Shown piece after piece: positions 1 through 9,114 of a stretch of 64,000 bases of DNA (positions are counted from its first letter, which is position 1; every line of letters begins with the position of its first letter). Source of the DNA: Xanthomonas theicola (GTDB lineage: Bacteria; Pseudomonadota; Gammaproteobacteria; Xanthomonadales; Xanthomonadaceae); assembly GCF_014236795.1 (NCBI RefSeq), contig NZ_CP049017.1:4194001-4258000 (forward strand), in the 5' to 3' direction. The notes beneath the pieces are model-generated. The model searched no databases, was not told the DNA's origin, and was given only the letters and a program-made list of their open reading frames with translations. A program made the position numbers and the translations under genes.

Positions 1-235
1 CCATCGTCGCAACGAAGGCCGCGGCGTAGAGCAGCGCGCCCGCCGGCCGGCGCGCGAGCACCAGCACGCCGGCCACCAGCGTGGCCAGGCCCATCGCCAG
101 GAAGTAGCCGCTACCGCCCTCCGTCGCCAGGCGGATGCCGCCGACCAGCAGCACGGCGCCTATCACGGCCAGCAGCAGCCCCACGACCCAAAGCAGTCCG
201 CGGCCCAGGGCCGTGACGTCCGATTGCGTATTCAC
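1..235 (-). CDS. gcd: membrane-bound PQQ-dependent glucose dehydrogenase family, N-terminal fragment
   Basis: The minus strand is open from a GTG at 235 to the window edge, giving about 78 residues. A GGAGG ribosome site lies about ten bases upstream of the GTG. The peptide begins with a short polar stretch (MNTQSDVTALGRG), followed by hydrophobic helices separated by Gly-rich turns (LLAVIGAVLLVGG, then TEGGSGYFLAMGLATLVAG). This matches the multi-helix membrane anchor that precedes the quinoprotein beta-propeller in glucose/quinate/shikimate dehydrogenases, which pass electrons to ubiquinone from the periplasmic side. The catalytic domain is outside the window, so the substrate is not shown; another small multi-span membrane protein remains possible. 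Confidence 0.6.
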   Translation of the reverse strand, partial: MNTQSDVTALGRGLLWVVGLLLAVIGAVLLVGGIRLATEGGSGYFLAMGLATLVAGVLVLARRPAGALLYAAAFVATM

Positions 236-789
236 GTTGCGCGTTCCTCCGGAGAATCCGAAGCCGTCCGCATGCGCGGCACGGCGATGTGCTCGGGCGT
301 TCTCATGAGACAGCAAGGGGAACGGCCCGGTCCTGACCGAGCGAAAGGCGCCTTGCCGCCCGCCGCCCGTGCCGGCAGACGCGATGGCGGCACGGCGCCC
401 CAGGCAGGCGACACCGGCTGAGGACACAGCCCGAAAATGTCGGGTCGATTATCGCACAAGCGTGCGAATTTTCCGTGTTGGCCGCAACGCCCCGTGCCGC
501 GGTCGCGCATGCCACGGCCTGCCCGGGAAACGATGGCACGCCCGCAGGCCGGCCAGGCGAGCTCTGTCAGGATGGATGAATCCGTTGCGCGCGGGCGCCA
601 GAAGGTGTGTGGCGAGCGGCGAACGCGGCAGCGATTGGCCTGGGTCCGTGTGCCTGCGGCGGATGCGCGGACCGTGGCGCTTGTGCGGCCGTCCGGCTGA
701 TCCGCGGATGCCCCGGATCGCAGTGCGCTGCGCGCCGCCTGCGGCCGCGGTCCGGCGAGCCCGTGGCGCGAGCTCGCCGGATGCGCCTG
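236..789. other. intergenic stretch without a supported gene
   Basis: Between the dehydrogenase start and the small Lys-rich gene I see no reading frame with protein-like composition. The open frames are Arg/Ala/Pro-rich GC artefacts. The dehydrogenase promoter should lie near 236-480, the only less GC-rich patch being about 424-480, but no promoter boxes are convincing. Confidence 0.4.
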
Positions 790-885
790 CTACTTCTTCT
801 TTTCCTTCTTGGCCGCGCGTTTTTCCTTCAGCGTCTTGGTCGGCTGCTTCTTGTCGCTCTTCTTCTGGTCCATGCCCTTGCTCAT
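790..885 (-). CDS. small lysine-rich protein, 31 residues
   Basis: An ATG at 885 opens a 31-codon frame ending in TAG at 790, preceded by an AGAGGG ribosome site about four bases upstream. The product starts MSKGMDQKKSDKKQ and ends AAKKEKKK; about 45 percent of residues are Lys. It has no hydrophobic segment, so it should be cytosolic and disordered, possibly nucleic-acid or ribosome associated. Similar tiny Lys-rich proteins are known in xanthomonads, but I know of no assigned function. The composition (AAG codons, no Arg/Pro excess) is unlike the shadow frames around it, which supports it being real. Confidence 0.6.
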   Translation of the reverse strand: MSKGMDQKKSDKKQPTKTLKEKRAAKKEKKK

Positions 886-1038
886 GACACCCTCTGCCGT
901 GTTGATATGTGGAATGCGCCCGCGCGCGCCGCTACTCTACTCCGCCAGCGTAGAGAGTAGACAGCGGCGCTGCCGTCGCCGGGTGCAAAGGTGCGATTGC
1001 GCCATAATCCGGTTTTCCCTTCCAGGTTCCCGCGCCCG

Positions 1039-1896
1039 ATGAAACCCCCCCAGGGCTTGCAGCCGCTGATCGACGTTGGCGTCATCGACAGCGTGCTGCG
1101 TCCGCTCAAGAGCGGCAAGGAGGCCGCCGTGTACGTGGTCCAGGCCGGCAACGACGTGCTGTGCGCCAAGGTCTACAAGGACATGGCGCAGCGCAGCTTC
1201 CAGGCGCGCGTGCAATACCAGGAGGGCCGCAAGGTGCGCGGCAGCCGCCAGGCGCGGGCGATGGGCAAGGCGACCAAGTTCGGCCGCCGCGAGCAGGAGG
1301 CCGCGTGGAAGGACACCGAGGCCAACACCCTTTACCAACTGGTGGATGCCGGTGTGCACGTGCCGCAACCGCGCGGCTACTTCCACGGCGTGCTGCTGAT
1401 GGACCTGGTCACCGATGCCGGCGGGCGGAGCGCGCCGCGGCTGGGCGAAGTGGAGCTGGAGCCGGAGCAGGCGCGCGCTTACCATGCGCAACTGATCGGC
1501 GACGTGGTGAAGATGCTGTGCCTAGGCCTGGTGCATGGCGACCTGTCCGAATACAACGTGCTGGTCGCCGCCGCCGGCCCGGTGGTGATCGATTTCCCGC
1601 AGGTAGTCAGCGCTGCCGGCAACAACGCCGCGCGCGACATGCTGCTGCGCGACGTGCACAACCTGCGCGACTGCCTGGGCCGCTTCGCGCCCGAGCTCAA
1701 CGCCACCCACTACGGCGAAGAGATGTGGGCGCTGTACGAGCAGGGCGCGCTGCGCCCGGACAGCGCGCTCACTGGCCGCTTCGTGTTCGACACCCGCCGC
1801 GCCGACGTGCGCGCGGTGCGCGATTCGATCGAGGACGCGCGCCAGGAAGCGATCATCCGCCAGCAGGGCCGCGAGGCCGCGGCGGACGAGGACTGA
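1039..1896 (+). CDS. RIO1-family serine protein kinase-like protein
   Basis: A 285-residue soluble protein with the RIO kinase layout: an N-terminal helical part, a nucleotide-binding SGKEAAVY segment near residues 25-32 with the invariant Lys in AKVYK, the catalytic loop HGDLSEYNVL near residue 166, and the metal-binding IDFPQ near residue 185. RIO kinases phosphorylate or act as ATPase switches on ribosomal substrates in archaea and eukaryotes; bacterial members are less well understood. I prefer the ATG at 1039 (MKPPQGLQPL) over an in-frame GTG at 991, because the extra 16 residues are Arg/Pro-rich and unlike the family. The gene stands alone, about 420 bases ahead of the efflux operon. 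Confidence 0.8.
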   Translation: MKPPQGLQPLIDVGVIDSVLRPLKSGKEAAVYVVQAGNDVLCAKVYKDMAQRSFQARVQYQEGRKVRGSRQARAMGKATKFGRREQEAAWKDTEANTLYQLVDAGVHVPQPRGYFHGVLLMDLVTDAGGRSAPRLGEVELEPEQARAYHAQLIGDVVKMLCLGLVHGDLSEYNVLVAAAGPVVIDFPQVVSAAGNNAARDMLLRDVHNLRDCLGRFAPELNATHYGEEMWALYEQGALRPDSALTGRFVFDTRRADVRAVRDSIEDARQEAIIRQQGREAAADED

Positions 1897-2136
1897 TCGC
1901 ACGCGACAGTGCGTCGTGCAGGACGCCGCTGCCGGAAAAGTTCCATCTCCGATGCGCAGCGATGGCCACGGCGCGCGCCCGATCGCATCGGTGGCGCCCG
2001 TAGCGTCCGTGCAGCCGCGCCTGCGGATGCTCGCCATCGTCGCTACCGACCGCTGTGGCCACGGGATGGCCATGACCGCGGCATGACGCAGCGCCGGCAC
2101 GCGATCGGCAAGCGCTCGCGCATCGCAATCTGGAAT

Positions 2137-2178
2137 ATTCGTATTGTCGCGATACGAACGTATCGCGACAATACGAAT
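2137..2178. promoter_or_regulatory. perfect 42-bp palindrome, probable double operator for the downstream efflux operon
   Basis: Two 20-base arms in perfect inverted orientation are separated by AA. Each arm contains a 17-mer that is itself dyad-like: CGTAT-N7-ATACG at 2140-2156 and at 2159-2175. A related 17-mer recurs at 2245-2261. The site sits about 140 bases upstream of the efflux adaptor gene. Nested dyads of this kind are typical of TetR-type repressor operators controlling RND pumps. No regulator gene is adjacent, so the repressor would be encoded elsewhere. Confidence 0.6.
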
Positions 2179-2244
2179 CTTTCGTCGATCTTTCTGCGCG
2201 CGAACGAAAGTTGAAGTGGCAGCTGACTGCCGTTTTCGTGCGAA

Positions 2245-2261
2245 TGTATCGCGGTAATGCA
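2245..2261. promoter_or_regulatory. third, degenerate copy of the operator dyad
   Basis: The 17-mer TGTATCGCGGTAATGCA matches the right arm of the 42-bp palindrome at most positions (GTATCGCG and AAT-C kept) and keeps the outer dyad TGTAT/ATGCA. It lies about 60 bases before the adaptor start, where a promoter is expected. Confidence 0.45.
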
Positions 2262-2320
2262 TTTCGTGTAGCGTTGCGCACGTCGGTCCTCCCTCCCGCC
2301 CCCCTTCGATTTCGACGCTC

Positions 2321-3508
2321 ATGTTCGATGCCTTCGCCGCGCCTCGTTGTTTCATGCCCTGTGGATCCATTGTTGTCTCTCTGGCGATGGCGACAGGGTG
2401 TTCGCCCACCGCGCAAGCGCCGTCGCCGATCAAGGTCGGCACCATCGCGGTGAGCGCGCAGGCCTTGCCGGTGCAGCAGACCTTGCCCGGGCGCATCGTC
2501 GCCTACGAGGTCTCCGACGTTCGCCCGCAGGTCAACGGTCTGGTGCGCAAGCGACTGTTCACCGAGGGCCAGGAGGTCGCGGCCGGGCAGGTGCTCTACC
2601 AGATCGATCCGGCGTCGTACCAGGCCGCCTACGACACCGCCCGCGGACAGCTCGCGCAGACCCAGGCCGCGGTGCTCGCCGCGCGTCCCAAGGCCGAGCG
2701 CTACCGCACCCTGGTCGGCCTGGATGCGGCCAGCAAACAGGATGCCGACGACGCGATGGCCGCCTTGAAGGAAGCCGAGGCCAACGTGGTGGCGGCACAG
2801 GCGTCGTTGCAGGCGGCGCGCATCAATCTCGACTACACCCGGGTGACGGCGCCGATCTCCGGCACCATCGGCACCTCGGCCTACACCGCCGGTGCGCTGG
2901 TGACCGCGCAACAGGACGCGGCGCTGACCAAGATCCAGCGCCTGGACCCGATCTACCTGGACGTGACCCAGTCCAGCACGCAGCTGCTGTCGTTGCGCCA
3001 GCAGCTCGACGCCGGCCGCATCCAGGCCACCGACGGCAAGGTGGCGGTGCGGGTGCGGCTGGAGGACGGCAGCGTCTATCCGCATCCCGGCACGCTGCAG
3101 TTCGTGGGAACATCGGTCGATCCCGGCACCGGCGGTGTGACCCTGCGCGTGGTCGTTCCCAATCCGCAGCACCTGCTGCTGCCCGGCATGTACCTGCGCG
3201 CGCTGCTGCCGGTGGCCAGCGACCCGAGCGCGATTCTGGTGCCGCAGCAGGCGGTGACCCGCGACAGCAAGGGCGAGCCGCTGGTGAAGCTGCTCGACGC
3301 GCACAATCGGGTCGTGGAGCGCCGTATCCGCACCGGCGATACCGTGGGCCACGATTGGGTGGTGGAGGCCGGACTGAAGCCGGGCGAGCGGCTGATCGTG
3401 GTCAACGGCAGTCGCGCCGAGATCGGCAAGCCCGTCACGCCGTACGCGGTCAGCGCAGCGCAGCTCGCGGCCGCGTCGGCGGTGCCGGGCGACGCCCAGG
3501 CCGACTGA
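2321..3508 (+). CDS. RND efflux periplasmic adaptor, AcrA/MexA type lipoprotein
   Basis: A 395-residue membrane fusion protein that would bridge the inner-membrane pump and the outer-membrane channel. A hydrophobic N-terminus ends in a lipobox-like ATGC (Cys about residue 27), predicting lipid anchoring. It is followed by the lipoyl half-motifs (VRPQVNGLVRKRLF and the later RVTAPISGTIGTSAYTAGAL), a helical hairpin between them, and the AcrA-like LDPIYLDVTQSS strand. The start is uncertain: neither 2321 nor the in-frame ATG at 2354 has a clear ribosome site. It is followed nine bases later by the pump gene. The palindromic operators upstream suggest repressor control. The drug range cannot be read from sequence. 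Confidence 0.85.
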   Translation: MFDAFAAPRCFMPCGSIVVSLAMATGCSPTAQAPSPIKVGTIAVSAQALPVQQTLPGRIVAYEVSDVRPQVNGLVRKRLFTEGQEVAAGQVLYQIDPASYQAAYDTARGQLAQTQAAVLAARPKAERYRTLVGLDAASKQDADDAMAALKEAEANVVAAQASLQAARINLDYTRVTAPISGTIGTSAYTAGALVTAQQDAALTKIQRLDPIYLDVTQSSTQLLSLRQQLDAGRIQATDGKVAVRVRLEDGSVYPHPGTLQFVGTSVDPGTGGVTLRVVVPNPQHLLLPGMYLRALLPVASDPSAILVPQQAVTRDSKGEPLVKLLDAHNRVVERRIRTGDTVGHDWVVEAGLKPGERLIVVNGSRAEIGKPVTPYAVSAAQLAAASAVPGDAQAD

Positions 3509-3517
3509 GGAGCTGCC

Positions 3518-6500
3518 ATGTCGCGTTTCTTCGTCAACCACCCGGTGGTGGCCTGGGTCATGGCCATCGCCGTCGTCCTGGTCGGCATGCTGGCCATCCA
3601 TGCGCTGCCGGTCGAGCGTTATCCGCACATGGCGCCGCCGACCATCACCGTGCGCGCCACCTACATCGGCGCCTCGGCGCAGACCGTGGAGAACACCGTC
3701 ACCCAGCTGATCGAGCAGTCGCAGCAGAGCCTGGATCACCTGCTGTACATAACCTCGACCAGCGCCTCGGACGGTACCGCGCAGGTCAACCTGGTGTTCG
3801 AGACCGGCACCAATGCCGACACCGCGCAGGTGCAGGTGCAGAACCAGCTGCAGTCGGTGATGTCGCTGCTGCCGCAGGCGGTGCAGCAGAACGGCCTGGT
3901 CATCACCAAGTCCAGCGGCTCGCTGTTCGAGGTGGTGGCGTTCACCTCCGACGACGACGGCATGGACAACTTCGATGTCGCCAACTACATGGAATCGAAC
4001 ATCGACGACCAGATCAGCCGCGTCAGCGGCGTGGGCAACATCCAGCCGATGGGGTCCGAGTACGCCATGCGCATCTGGCTGGATCCGGAGAAGTTGCGCA
4101 AGTACGCGCTGATGCCCTCGGACGTGGAGAACGCGCTGCAGTCGCAGAACACCGACGTGTCGGCCGGCGAGATCGGCGGCCAGCCGGCTCTGCGCGGGCA
4201 GCGCCTGGATGCGACCGTGACCACGCGCAGCCGCCTGCATACGCCGGCGCAGTTTGGCGCGATCGTGCTCAAGAGCGGTCCCGGCGGCGCGGCGGTGCAC
4301 CTGTCCGACGTGGCCAAGATCGGCCTGGGCCCGGAAACCTACGACAGCATCACCCGCTTCAACGGCAAGCCGTCGGCCTCGCTCGGCATCGAGCTGAACG
4401 CCGACGCCAACGCGGTGGAAACGTCCAAAGCGATCGACGCGCGCCTGCAGGAGCTCAAGCCATACTGGCCGCACGGCTACAACTACCACATCGCCTTCAG
4501 CACCACGCCGTTCGTGACCACCTCGATCAAGGAAGTGGTCATCACCCTGATCGAAGCGGTGCTGCTGGTGGTGGCGGTGATGTACCTGTTCCTGCAGAAC
4601 TGGCGCGCCACGCTGGTCCCGACCATCGCGGTGCCGGTGGTGCTGATGGGTACCTTCGGCGTGCTGGCCGCGTTCGGCTACTCGATCAACACCCTGACCA
4701 TGTTCGCGATGGTGCTGGCGATCGGCCTGCTGGTGGACGACGCCATCGTGGTGGTGGAGAACGTGGAGCGGGTCATGGGCCAGGAAGGGCTGCCGCCGAA
4801 GGAGGCGACGCTGCGCTCGATGCAGCAGATCGGCGGCGCGCTGGTCGGCATCGCGCTGGTGCTGACCGCGGTGTTCGTGCCGATGGCCTTCTTCAACGGC
4901 GTCACCGGAGTGATCTACCGGCAGTTCTCCATCACCATCGCCGCCTCGATGATCCTGTCGGTGCTGGTGGCGATGACCCTGACCCCGGCGCTGTGCGCGA
5001 CCATCCTCAAGCCGCTGCACCGGGGCGAGGCGCCGACCGGTTCGCACGGTCGCCTCGGCTGGTTCTTCATCTGGTTCAACACGCGCTTCCACCACCTGTC
5101 CGAACGCTACCGCGCGCTGGTCGAGCGGGTGCTGGGCCGGCGCGCGCTGGGCCTGCTCGCCTACGCGCTGCTGCTGGGCGTCACCGGCGTGCTGCTGTGG
5201 CGCCTGCCCGGCGCCTTCCTGCCCGACGAGGACGAGGGCATGCTCAACGTGCTGGTCAAGCTGCCGGCCGGCTCCACCCTGGAGCAGACCCTGGCGGTGA
5301 CCGACCGCCTGACCAAAGCCGCGCTGCACGAGCCGGGCGTGCGCTCGGTGCTGTCCTCGGCCGGCTTCAGCGTGACCGGCGCTGGCCAGAACGTCGGCAT
5401 GGCCTTCGTCCGCCTCAAGGACTGGGACGACCGCGAAGACGACGCCGACGCCATCGCCGCGCATCTCAACAAGGCCTTGGCCGACGTGCCCGACGCAGAG
5501 CTGTTCGTGACCTCGCCGCCGGCCATCACCGGCTTGGGCGACGCCTCCGGCTTCACCTTCGAGCTGTTGGATTACGAAGGCCTCGGCCACGCCGCTCTGG
5601 TGGGCGCACGCGACAAGCTGCTGCGCCTGGCCGGGCACGATCCCAAGCTCCGGGACGTGCGCTACGCCAGCCTGGAGGACGCGCCGGTCTACGCGGTCAA
5701 GATCGACGACGACAAAGCCCAGGCGCTGGGCGTGGAGCCAGGCGACATCAACGCCACGCTCAACAGTGCGCTCGGCGGCGACTTCGTCAACAACTTCATC
5801 TACAAGGGCCGCATCAAGAAGGTGTACGTGCAGGGCGACGCCGATGCGCGCATGGTGCCGCAGGATCTGCAGCGCTGGACGGTGCGCAACGCCAGCGGGA
5901 ACATGGTGCCGATGTCCGCCTTCACCACCTCGCACTGGACCAGCGCGCCGGCCGCGCTGGAGCGCTACAACGGCGTGTCGGCGATGGAGCTCACCGGCCA
6001 GGCGGTGTCGGGCGTCAGCTCCGGCGCGGCGATGGACGCCATGGCCGAACTGAGCAAGCAGTTGCCGCATGGCTTCGGCTATGCATGGTCGGACATGGCC
6101 TACCAGGAGAAGCTGTCGGCCAACCAGGCGCCGGCGCTGTACGCGATCTCGCTGCTGTTCGTGTTCCTGTGCCTGGTGGCGCTGTACGAAAGCTGGGCGA
6201 TCCCGTTCGCGGTGATGCTGGCGGTGCCGGTGGGCGTGTTCGGCGCGGTATTGCTGATGACCCTGCGCGGCCTGCAGAACGACGTGTATTTCCAGGTCGG
6301 CCTGCTGACCACGGTCGGCCTGGCGGCCAAGAACGGCATCCTGATCGTCGAGTTCGCGCGCGAGCTGGAGCGCCGTGGCGAAAGCCTGCTGGCCGCCACC
6401 CTGCACGCGATGCAGATGCGCCTGCGGCCGATCCTGATGACCTCGCTGGCGTTCCTGCTCGGCGTGCTGCCGCTGGTGTTCAGTCACGGCGCCGGCTCGG

Positions 6501-6646
6501 CCGCGCGCCACTCACTGGGCACCGGCGTGACCGGCGGTACGCTGGCCTCGATCACCCTGGGCCTGTTCTTCGTGCCCTTGTTCTATGTCATCGTGCGCAG
6601 GCTGTTTCCTGGGCCCGCCCGCCCGCCGTTGGAGGCCAACTCATGA
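3518..6646 (+). CDS. RND multidrug efflux permease, HAE1 (AcrB) family
   Basis: 1042 residues, close to the usual 1030-1050 of AcrB-type proton-driven drug pumps. The first helix (VVAWVMAIAVVLVGMLAI) follows SRFFVNHP. Two duplicated six-helix halves flank two large periplasmic loops. The proton-relay acidic pair is present in the helix-4 motif GLLVDDAIVVVEN near residue 407. The C-terminal half has the conserved KNGILIVEFA segment. It starts nine bases after the adaptor gene and overlaps the channel gene start (ATGA), so the three form one operon. Intact, with no odd features. Confidence 0.92.
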   Translation: MSRFFVNHPVVAWVMAIAVVLVGMLAIHALPVERYPHMAPPTITVRATYIGASAQTVENTVTQLIEQSQQSLDHLLYITSTSASDGTAQVNLVFETGTNADTAQVQVQNQLQSVMSLLPQAVQQNGLVITKSSGSLFEVVAFTSDDDGMDNFDVANYMESNIDDQISRVSGVGNIQPMGSEYAMRIWLDPEKLRKYALMPSDVENALQSQNTDVSAGEIGGQPALRGQRLDATVTTRSRLHTPAQFGAIVLKSGPGGAAVHLSDVAKIGLGPETYDSITRFNGKPSASLGIELNADANAVETSKAIDARLQELKPYWPHGYNYHIAFSTTPFVTTSIKEVVITLIEAVLLVVAVMYLFLQNWRATLVPTIAVPVVLMGTFGVLAAFGYSINTLTMFAMVLAIGLLVDDAIVVVENVERVMGQEGLPPKEATLRSMQQIGGALVGIALVLTAVFVPMAFFNGVTGVIYRQFSITIAASMILSVLVAMTLTPALCATILKPLHRGEAPTGSHGRLGWFFIWFNTRFHHLSERYRALVERVLGRRALGLLAYALLLGVTGVLLWRLPGAFLPDEDEGMLNVLVKLPAGSTLEQTLAVTDRLTKAALHEPGVRSVLSSAGFSVTGAGQNVGMAFVRLKDWDDREDDADAIAAHLNKALADVPDAELFVTSPPAITGLGDASGFTFELLDYEGLGHAALVGARDKLLRLAGHDPKLRDVRYASLEDAPVYAVKIDDDKAQALGVEPGDINATLNSALGGDFVNNFIYKGRIKKVYVQGDADARMVPQDLQRWTVRNASGNMVPMSAFTTSHWTSAPAALERYNGVSAMELTGQAVSGVSSGAAMDAMAELSKQLPHGFGYAWSDMAYQEKLSANQAPALYAISLLFVFLCLVALYESWAIPFAVMLAVPVGVFGAVLLMTLRGLQNDVYFQVGLLTTVGLAAKNGILIVEFARELERRGESLLAATLHAMQMRLRPILMTSLAFLLGVLPLVFSHGAGSAARHSLGTGVTGGTLASITLGLFFVPLFYVIVRRLFPGPARPPLEANS

Positions 6647-8076
6647 GCGCGCGTTCGCAACGCTCGCTTGCCTTGGCCTGCTGCGCGGCGCTGGCCGGCT
6701 GCAGCATGGCCCCGCGCTATGCGCGCCCGGCCGCGCCGGTGCCGCAGAAGTTCGGCAACGCGGCCATCGCCACGCCTGGCGCCGGCGACGCGCTGCCGGA
6801 CTGGCACGCGGTGTTCCTGGATCCGCGGCTGCGCCAGGTCATCGCGTTGGGCCTGGACAACAATCGCGACCTGCGCGTGGCCATGCTCGACATCGACAAG
6901 GCGCGCGCGCAGTACCGGATCCAGCGCGCGGCGCTGGCGCCGTCGGTGGATGCCGGCGCCAGCAGCAGCCGCCAGCGAACCAGCGCCAGCGCCAGCGCCA
7001 CCGGCACCGCGCAGATCGGCAGCAGCGACACGCTGCAGGTCGGCATCAGCAGCTGGGAGCTGGACCTGTTCGGGCGCGTGCGCAGCCTGAAGGACGAAGC
7101 GCTGGAAACCTGGCTGGCCAGCGGCGAGACGCAACGCGGCGTGCGCCTGAGCCTGATCGGCGAGATCGCCGACGACTGGCTCGCGGTCGGCGCCGACCAG
7201 CAACTGCTGGCCCTGGCGCAGCAGACCCTGGAAAGCCAGGAGCAGACGCTGCGCCGCAGCCGCGACCAGCACGACAACGGCATCGGCTCTGGCCTGGACC
7301 TGGCGCAGATCCAGAGCAGCGTGGAAGCGGCGCGGGTCGATGTGGCGCGCGACGCGACCCAGCTCGCCCAGGCCCGCGATGCGCTGCAACTGGTGGTCGG
7401 CGCGCCGGTGGACGCGGCCTTGCTGGCCGGCGCCGATGCGGTCGACGGCAGCGTGGCGCTGGCGCCGGTGCCGGCGCAGCTGGATGCCACGGTGCTGCTG
7501 CAGCGCCCCGACGTGCTCGCCGCCGAGCATGCGCTGAAGGCGGCCAACGCCGACATCGGTGCGGCGCGCGCGGCGTTCTTCCCGGCCCTGACCCTGACCG
7601 CATCCACCGGGCGCGGCAGCGACGCGCTGTCCACGCTGTTCTCGGCCGGCGCGCGGACCTGGTCGTTCGTGCCCAACCTCACCGCGCCGATCTTCCATGC
7701 CGGTGCGCTGAAGGCCTCGCTGGACGTGTCCAGGATCGGCAAGGACATCGCCGTGGCGCAATACGAGAAGGCCATCCAGAGCGCCTTCGGCGACGTCGCC
7801 GACGCGCTGGCGCAGCGCGATCACATCGACGCGCAGCTCACCGCGCAACAGGCGCTGGTGGAGGCGACGCGGCGCAGCCATACGCTGGCCGAGGCGCGCT
7901 ACCGCGCCGGCGTGGACGACTACCTGCAGGTGCTGGACGCGCAGCGTTCGCTGTACGCCGCGCAGCGGGATCTGATCGGCTTGCGGCTGCAGGACGACAG
8001 CAACCGGGTCGCGCTGTACACGGCGCTCGGCGGCGGCGCGGATGCGGGCGCGGCAGGTCCCGCCGTCGACCATTGA
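6643..8076 (+). CDS. outer-membrane efflux lipoprotein, NodT/OprM family
   Basis: 477 residues; the ATG overlaps the pump stop codon. The N-terminus MSARSQRSLALACCAALAGC ends in a textbook LAGC lipobox, so the mature protein is lipid-anchored. Two repeats of the OEP domain follow, each with long amphipathic helices (for example QQTLESQEQTLRRSRDQHDN) and a porin strand region. The conserved RPDVLAAEHALKAANADIGAARAAFF-like region and the C-terminal YLQVLDAQRSLY helix are typical. It would supply the TolC-like exit duct for the adaptor and pump encoded just upstream. Confidence 0.9.
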   Translation: MSARSQRSLALACCAALAGCSMAPRYARPAAPVPQKFGNAAIATPGAGDALPDWHAVFLDPRLRQVIALGLDNNRDLRVAMLDIDKARAQYRIQRAALAPSVDAGASSSRQRTSASASATGTAQIGSSDTLQVGISSWELDLFGRVRSLKDEALETWLASGETQRGVRLSLIGEIADDWLAVGADQQLLALAQQTLESQEQTLRRSRDQHDNGIGSGLDLAQIQSSVEAARVDVARDATQLAQARDALQLVVGAPVDAALLAGADAVDGSVALAPVPAQLDATVLLQRPDVLAAEHALKAANADIGAARAAFFPALTLTASTGRGSDALSTLFSAGARTWSFVPNLTAPIFHAGALKASLDVSRIGKDIAVAQYEKAIQSAFGDVADALAQRDHIDAQLTAQQALVEATRRSHTLAEARYRAGVDDYLQVLDAQRSLYAAQRDLIGLRLQDDSNRVALYTALGGGADAGAAGPAVDH

Positions 8077-8133
8077 ACGCAGCGCGTCGGCCCAGCGAAG
8101 GTGCCGGCGCATCTTCGATCCAGCCGATGCCAC

Positions 8134-8150
8134 TTGTGGGAGCGACTTCA
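8134..8150 (+). repeat. truncated half of a REP-like element
   Basis: The bases TTGTGGGAGCGACTTCA match the first half of the inverted repeat found complete at 62122-62240. The match stops exactly where the outer IS fragment begins (GGGC at 8151), so that IS appears to have inserted into a REP-like copy. Confidence 0.6.
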
Positions 8151-8194
8151 GGGCAACGCTGAAAATCCCCCTGCTTTGGCGTCATAGGGTGTAA

Positions 8195-9043
8195 GAACCT
8201 GTTCACGATCTTTCCCGGGTAGTGCAAACTCTGCGGATGCGCACAAAGACGTATCCGAGTGCCATGAGCCGGGAGCGGTTCGAGCAGATCCGCCCCATTC
8301 TGGAGCAGGCGCGCAAGCGTACCAAGCCACGGACCGTGGATCTGTAGGACGTGTGGTGCGCGGTGCTGTACCTGCTGCGCACCGGCTGTCAGTGGCCAGC
8401 GCTGCCCAGCGACTTCCCGAAGTGGCGCACCGTGCACTGCTACTTTGCCAAGTGGAGCGAACCAGACGATGAAGGAGTGAGCCTGCTGGAGCGGGCGCTC
8501 AAGAAATCAGGTTGGCGCGGCCCGCCAGGGACAGGGGCGCAACGCTTGCAGCACGTTCTTGATCGTGGACGCACAGAGCGTGAAGAACACGGACACGGCC
8601 GGCCAGAAGGGTTATGACGCGGGCAAGAAGGTCTCGGGGATCAAGCGTCGCATCGCCGTCGATACCCAAGGCCTGCCGCATGCGGTCGCGGTGACGACGG
8701 CGGAAGTGACCGACCGCAAAGGCGCGCTCCAATCCCTGGATCGTTGCAAGCCGAACCTGGGACACGTGCAAAGCCTGTTGTGCGATAGCGGCTATACCGG
8801 AGAACCGTTCGCCGAAGGCGTACGAGAGATCCTGGGCAAGCAAGTCACGGTGCAGATCGCCAAACGCAGCGAACTGCACACCTTCAAGGTCATGCCCAAG
8901 CGCTGGAGCGTCGAACGCAGCTTTGCGTGGCTGGAAAAGAACCGAAGGCTATGGAAGAACTGCGAGCGCAAGCTCAACACCAGCTTGCAGTTCATCCACC
9001 TGGCATGCCTGACACTACTACTCAAAAGATCGTGAACAGGTTC
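8195..9043 (+). mobile_element. IS5-family element, 849 bp, nested
   Basis: Terminal inverted repeats GAACCTGTTCACGATCTTT (left) and its complement (right, ending at 9043) are flanked by a TAA direct repeat at 8192-8194 and 9044-9046. It carries one transposase gene, which is broken (see that entry). Size, ends and the short TA-rich target duplication fit the IS427-like branch of the IS5 family. Confidence 0.85.
8237..9035 (+). pseudogene. IS5-family transposase, disrupted by a stop and a frameshift
   Basis: The frame starts at ATG 8237 and reads MRTKTYPSAMSRERFEQ. It meets TAG at 8345-8347 where the family has Tyr (VDL-stop-DVWCAVLYLLRTG). A second lesion near 8510 (TCAGG for TCGG, one extra base) shifts the frame, so the catalytic half reads from about 8512 in another phase. 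The catalytic residues remain visible there: the Asp of IVDAQSV, the Asp of LLCDSGYTG and the Glu of WSVERSFAWLEK. The element can no longer make full-length enzyme and would need transposase from elsewhere. Confidence 0.85.
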
Positions 9044-9114
9044 TAAGAAGACAGCCGAGACCCTGCGATGATCAGCTGTTGGCCGCACACGAGCGCGAGT
9101 CCAAGCGCCAACAG

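Noticed and set aside
1853..6511. Minus-strand open frame of over 1500 codons across the efflux genes
   Set aside because: Composition is His/Arg/Gln-rich nonsense and it lies antisense to clearly homologous adaptor and RND genes; it is a GC-bias shadow.
8500..8520. Programmed frameshift in the nested IS
   Set aside because: No slippery heptamer is evident and an upstream nonsense codon is also present, so mutation is the simpler explanation.
8351..8617. Separate 88-residue transposase protein
   Set aside because: It is only the middle section of the broken IS5-family transposase between a nonsense codon and a frameshift.
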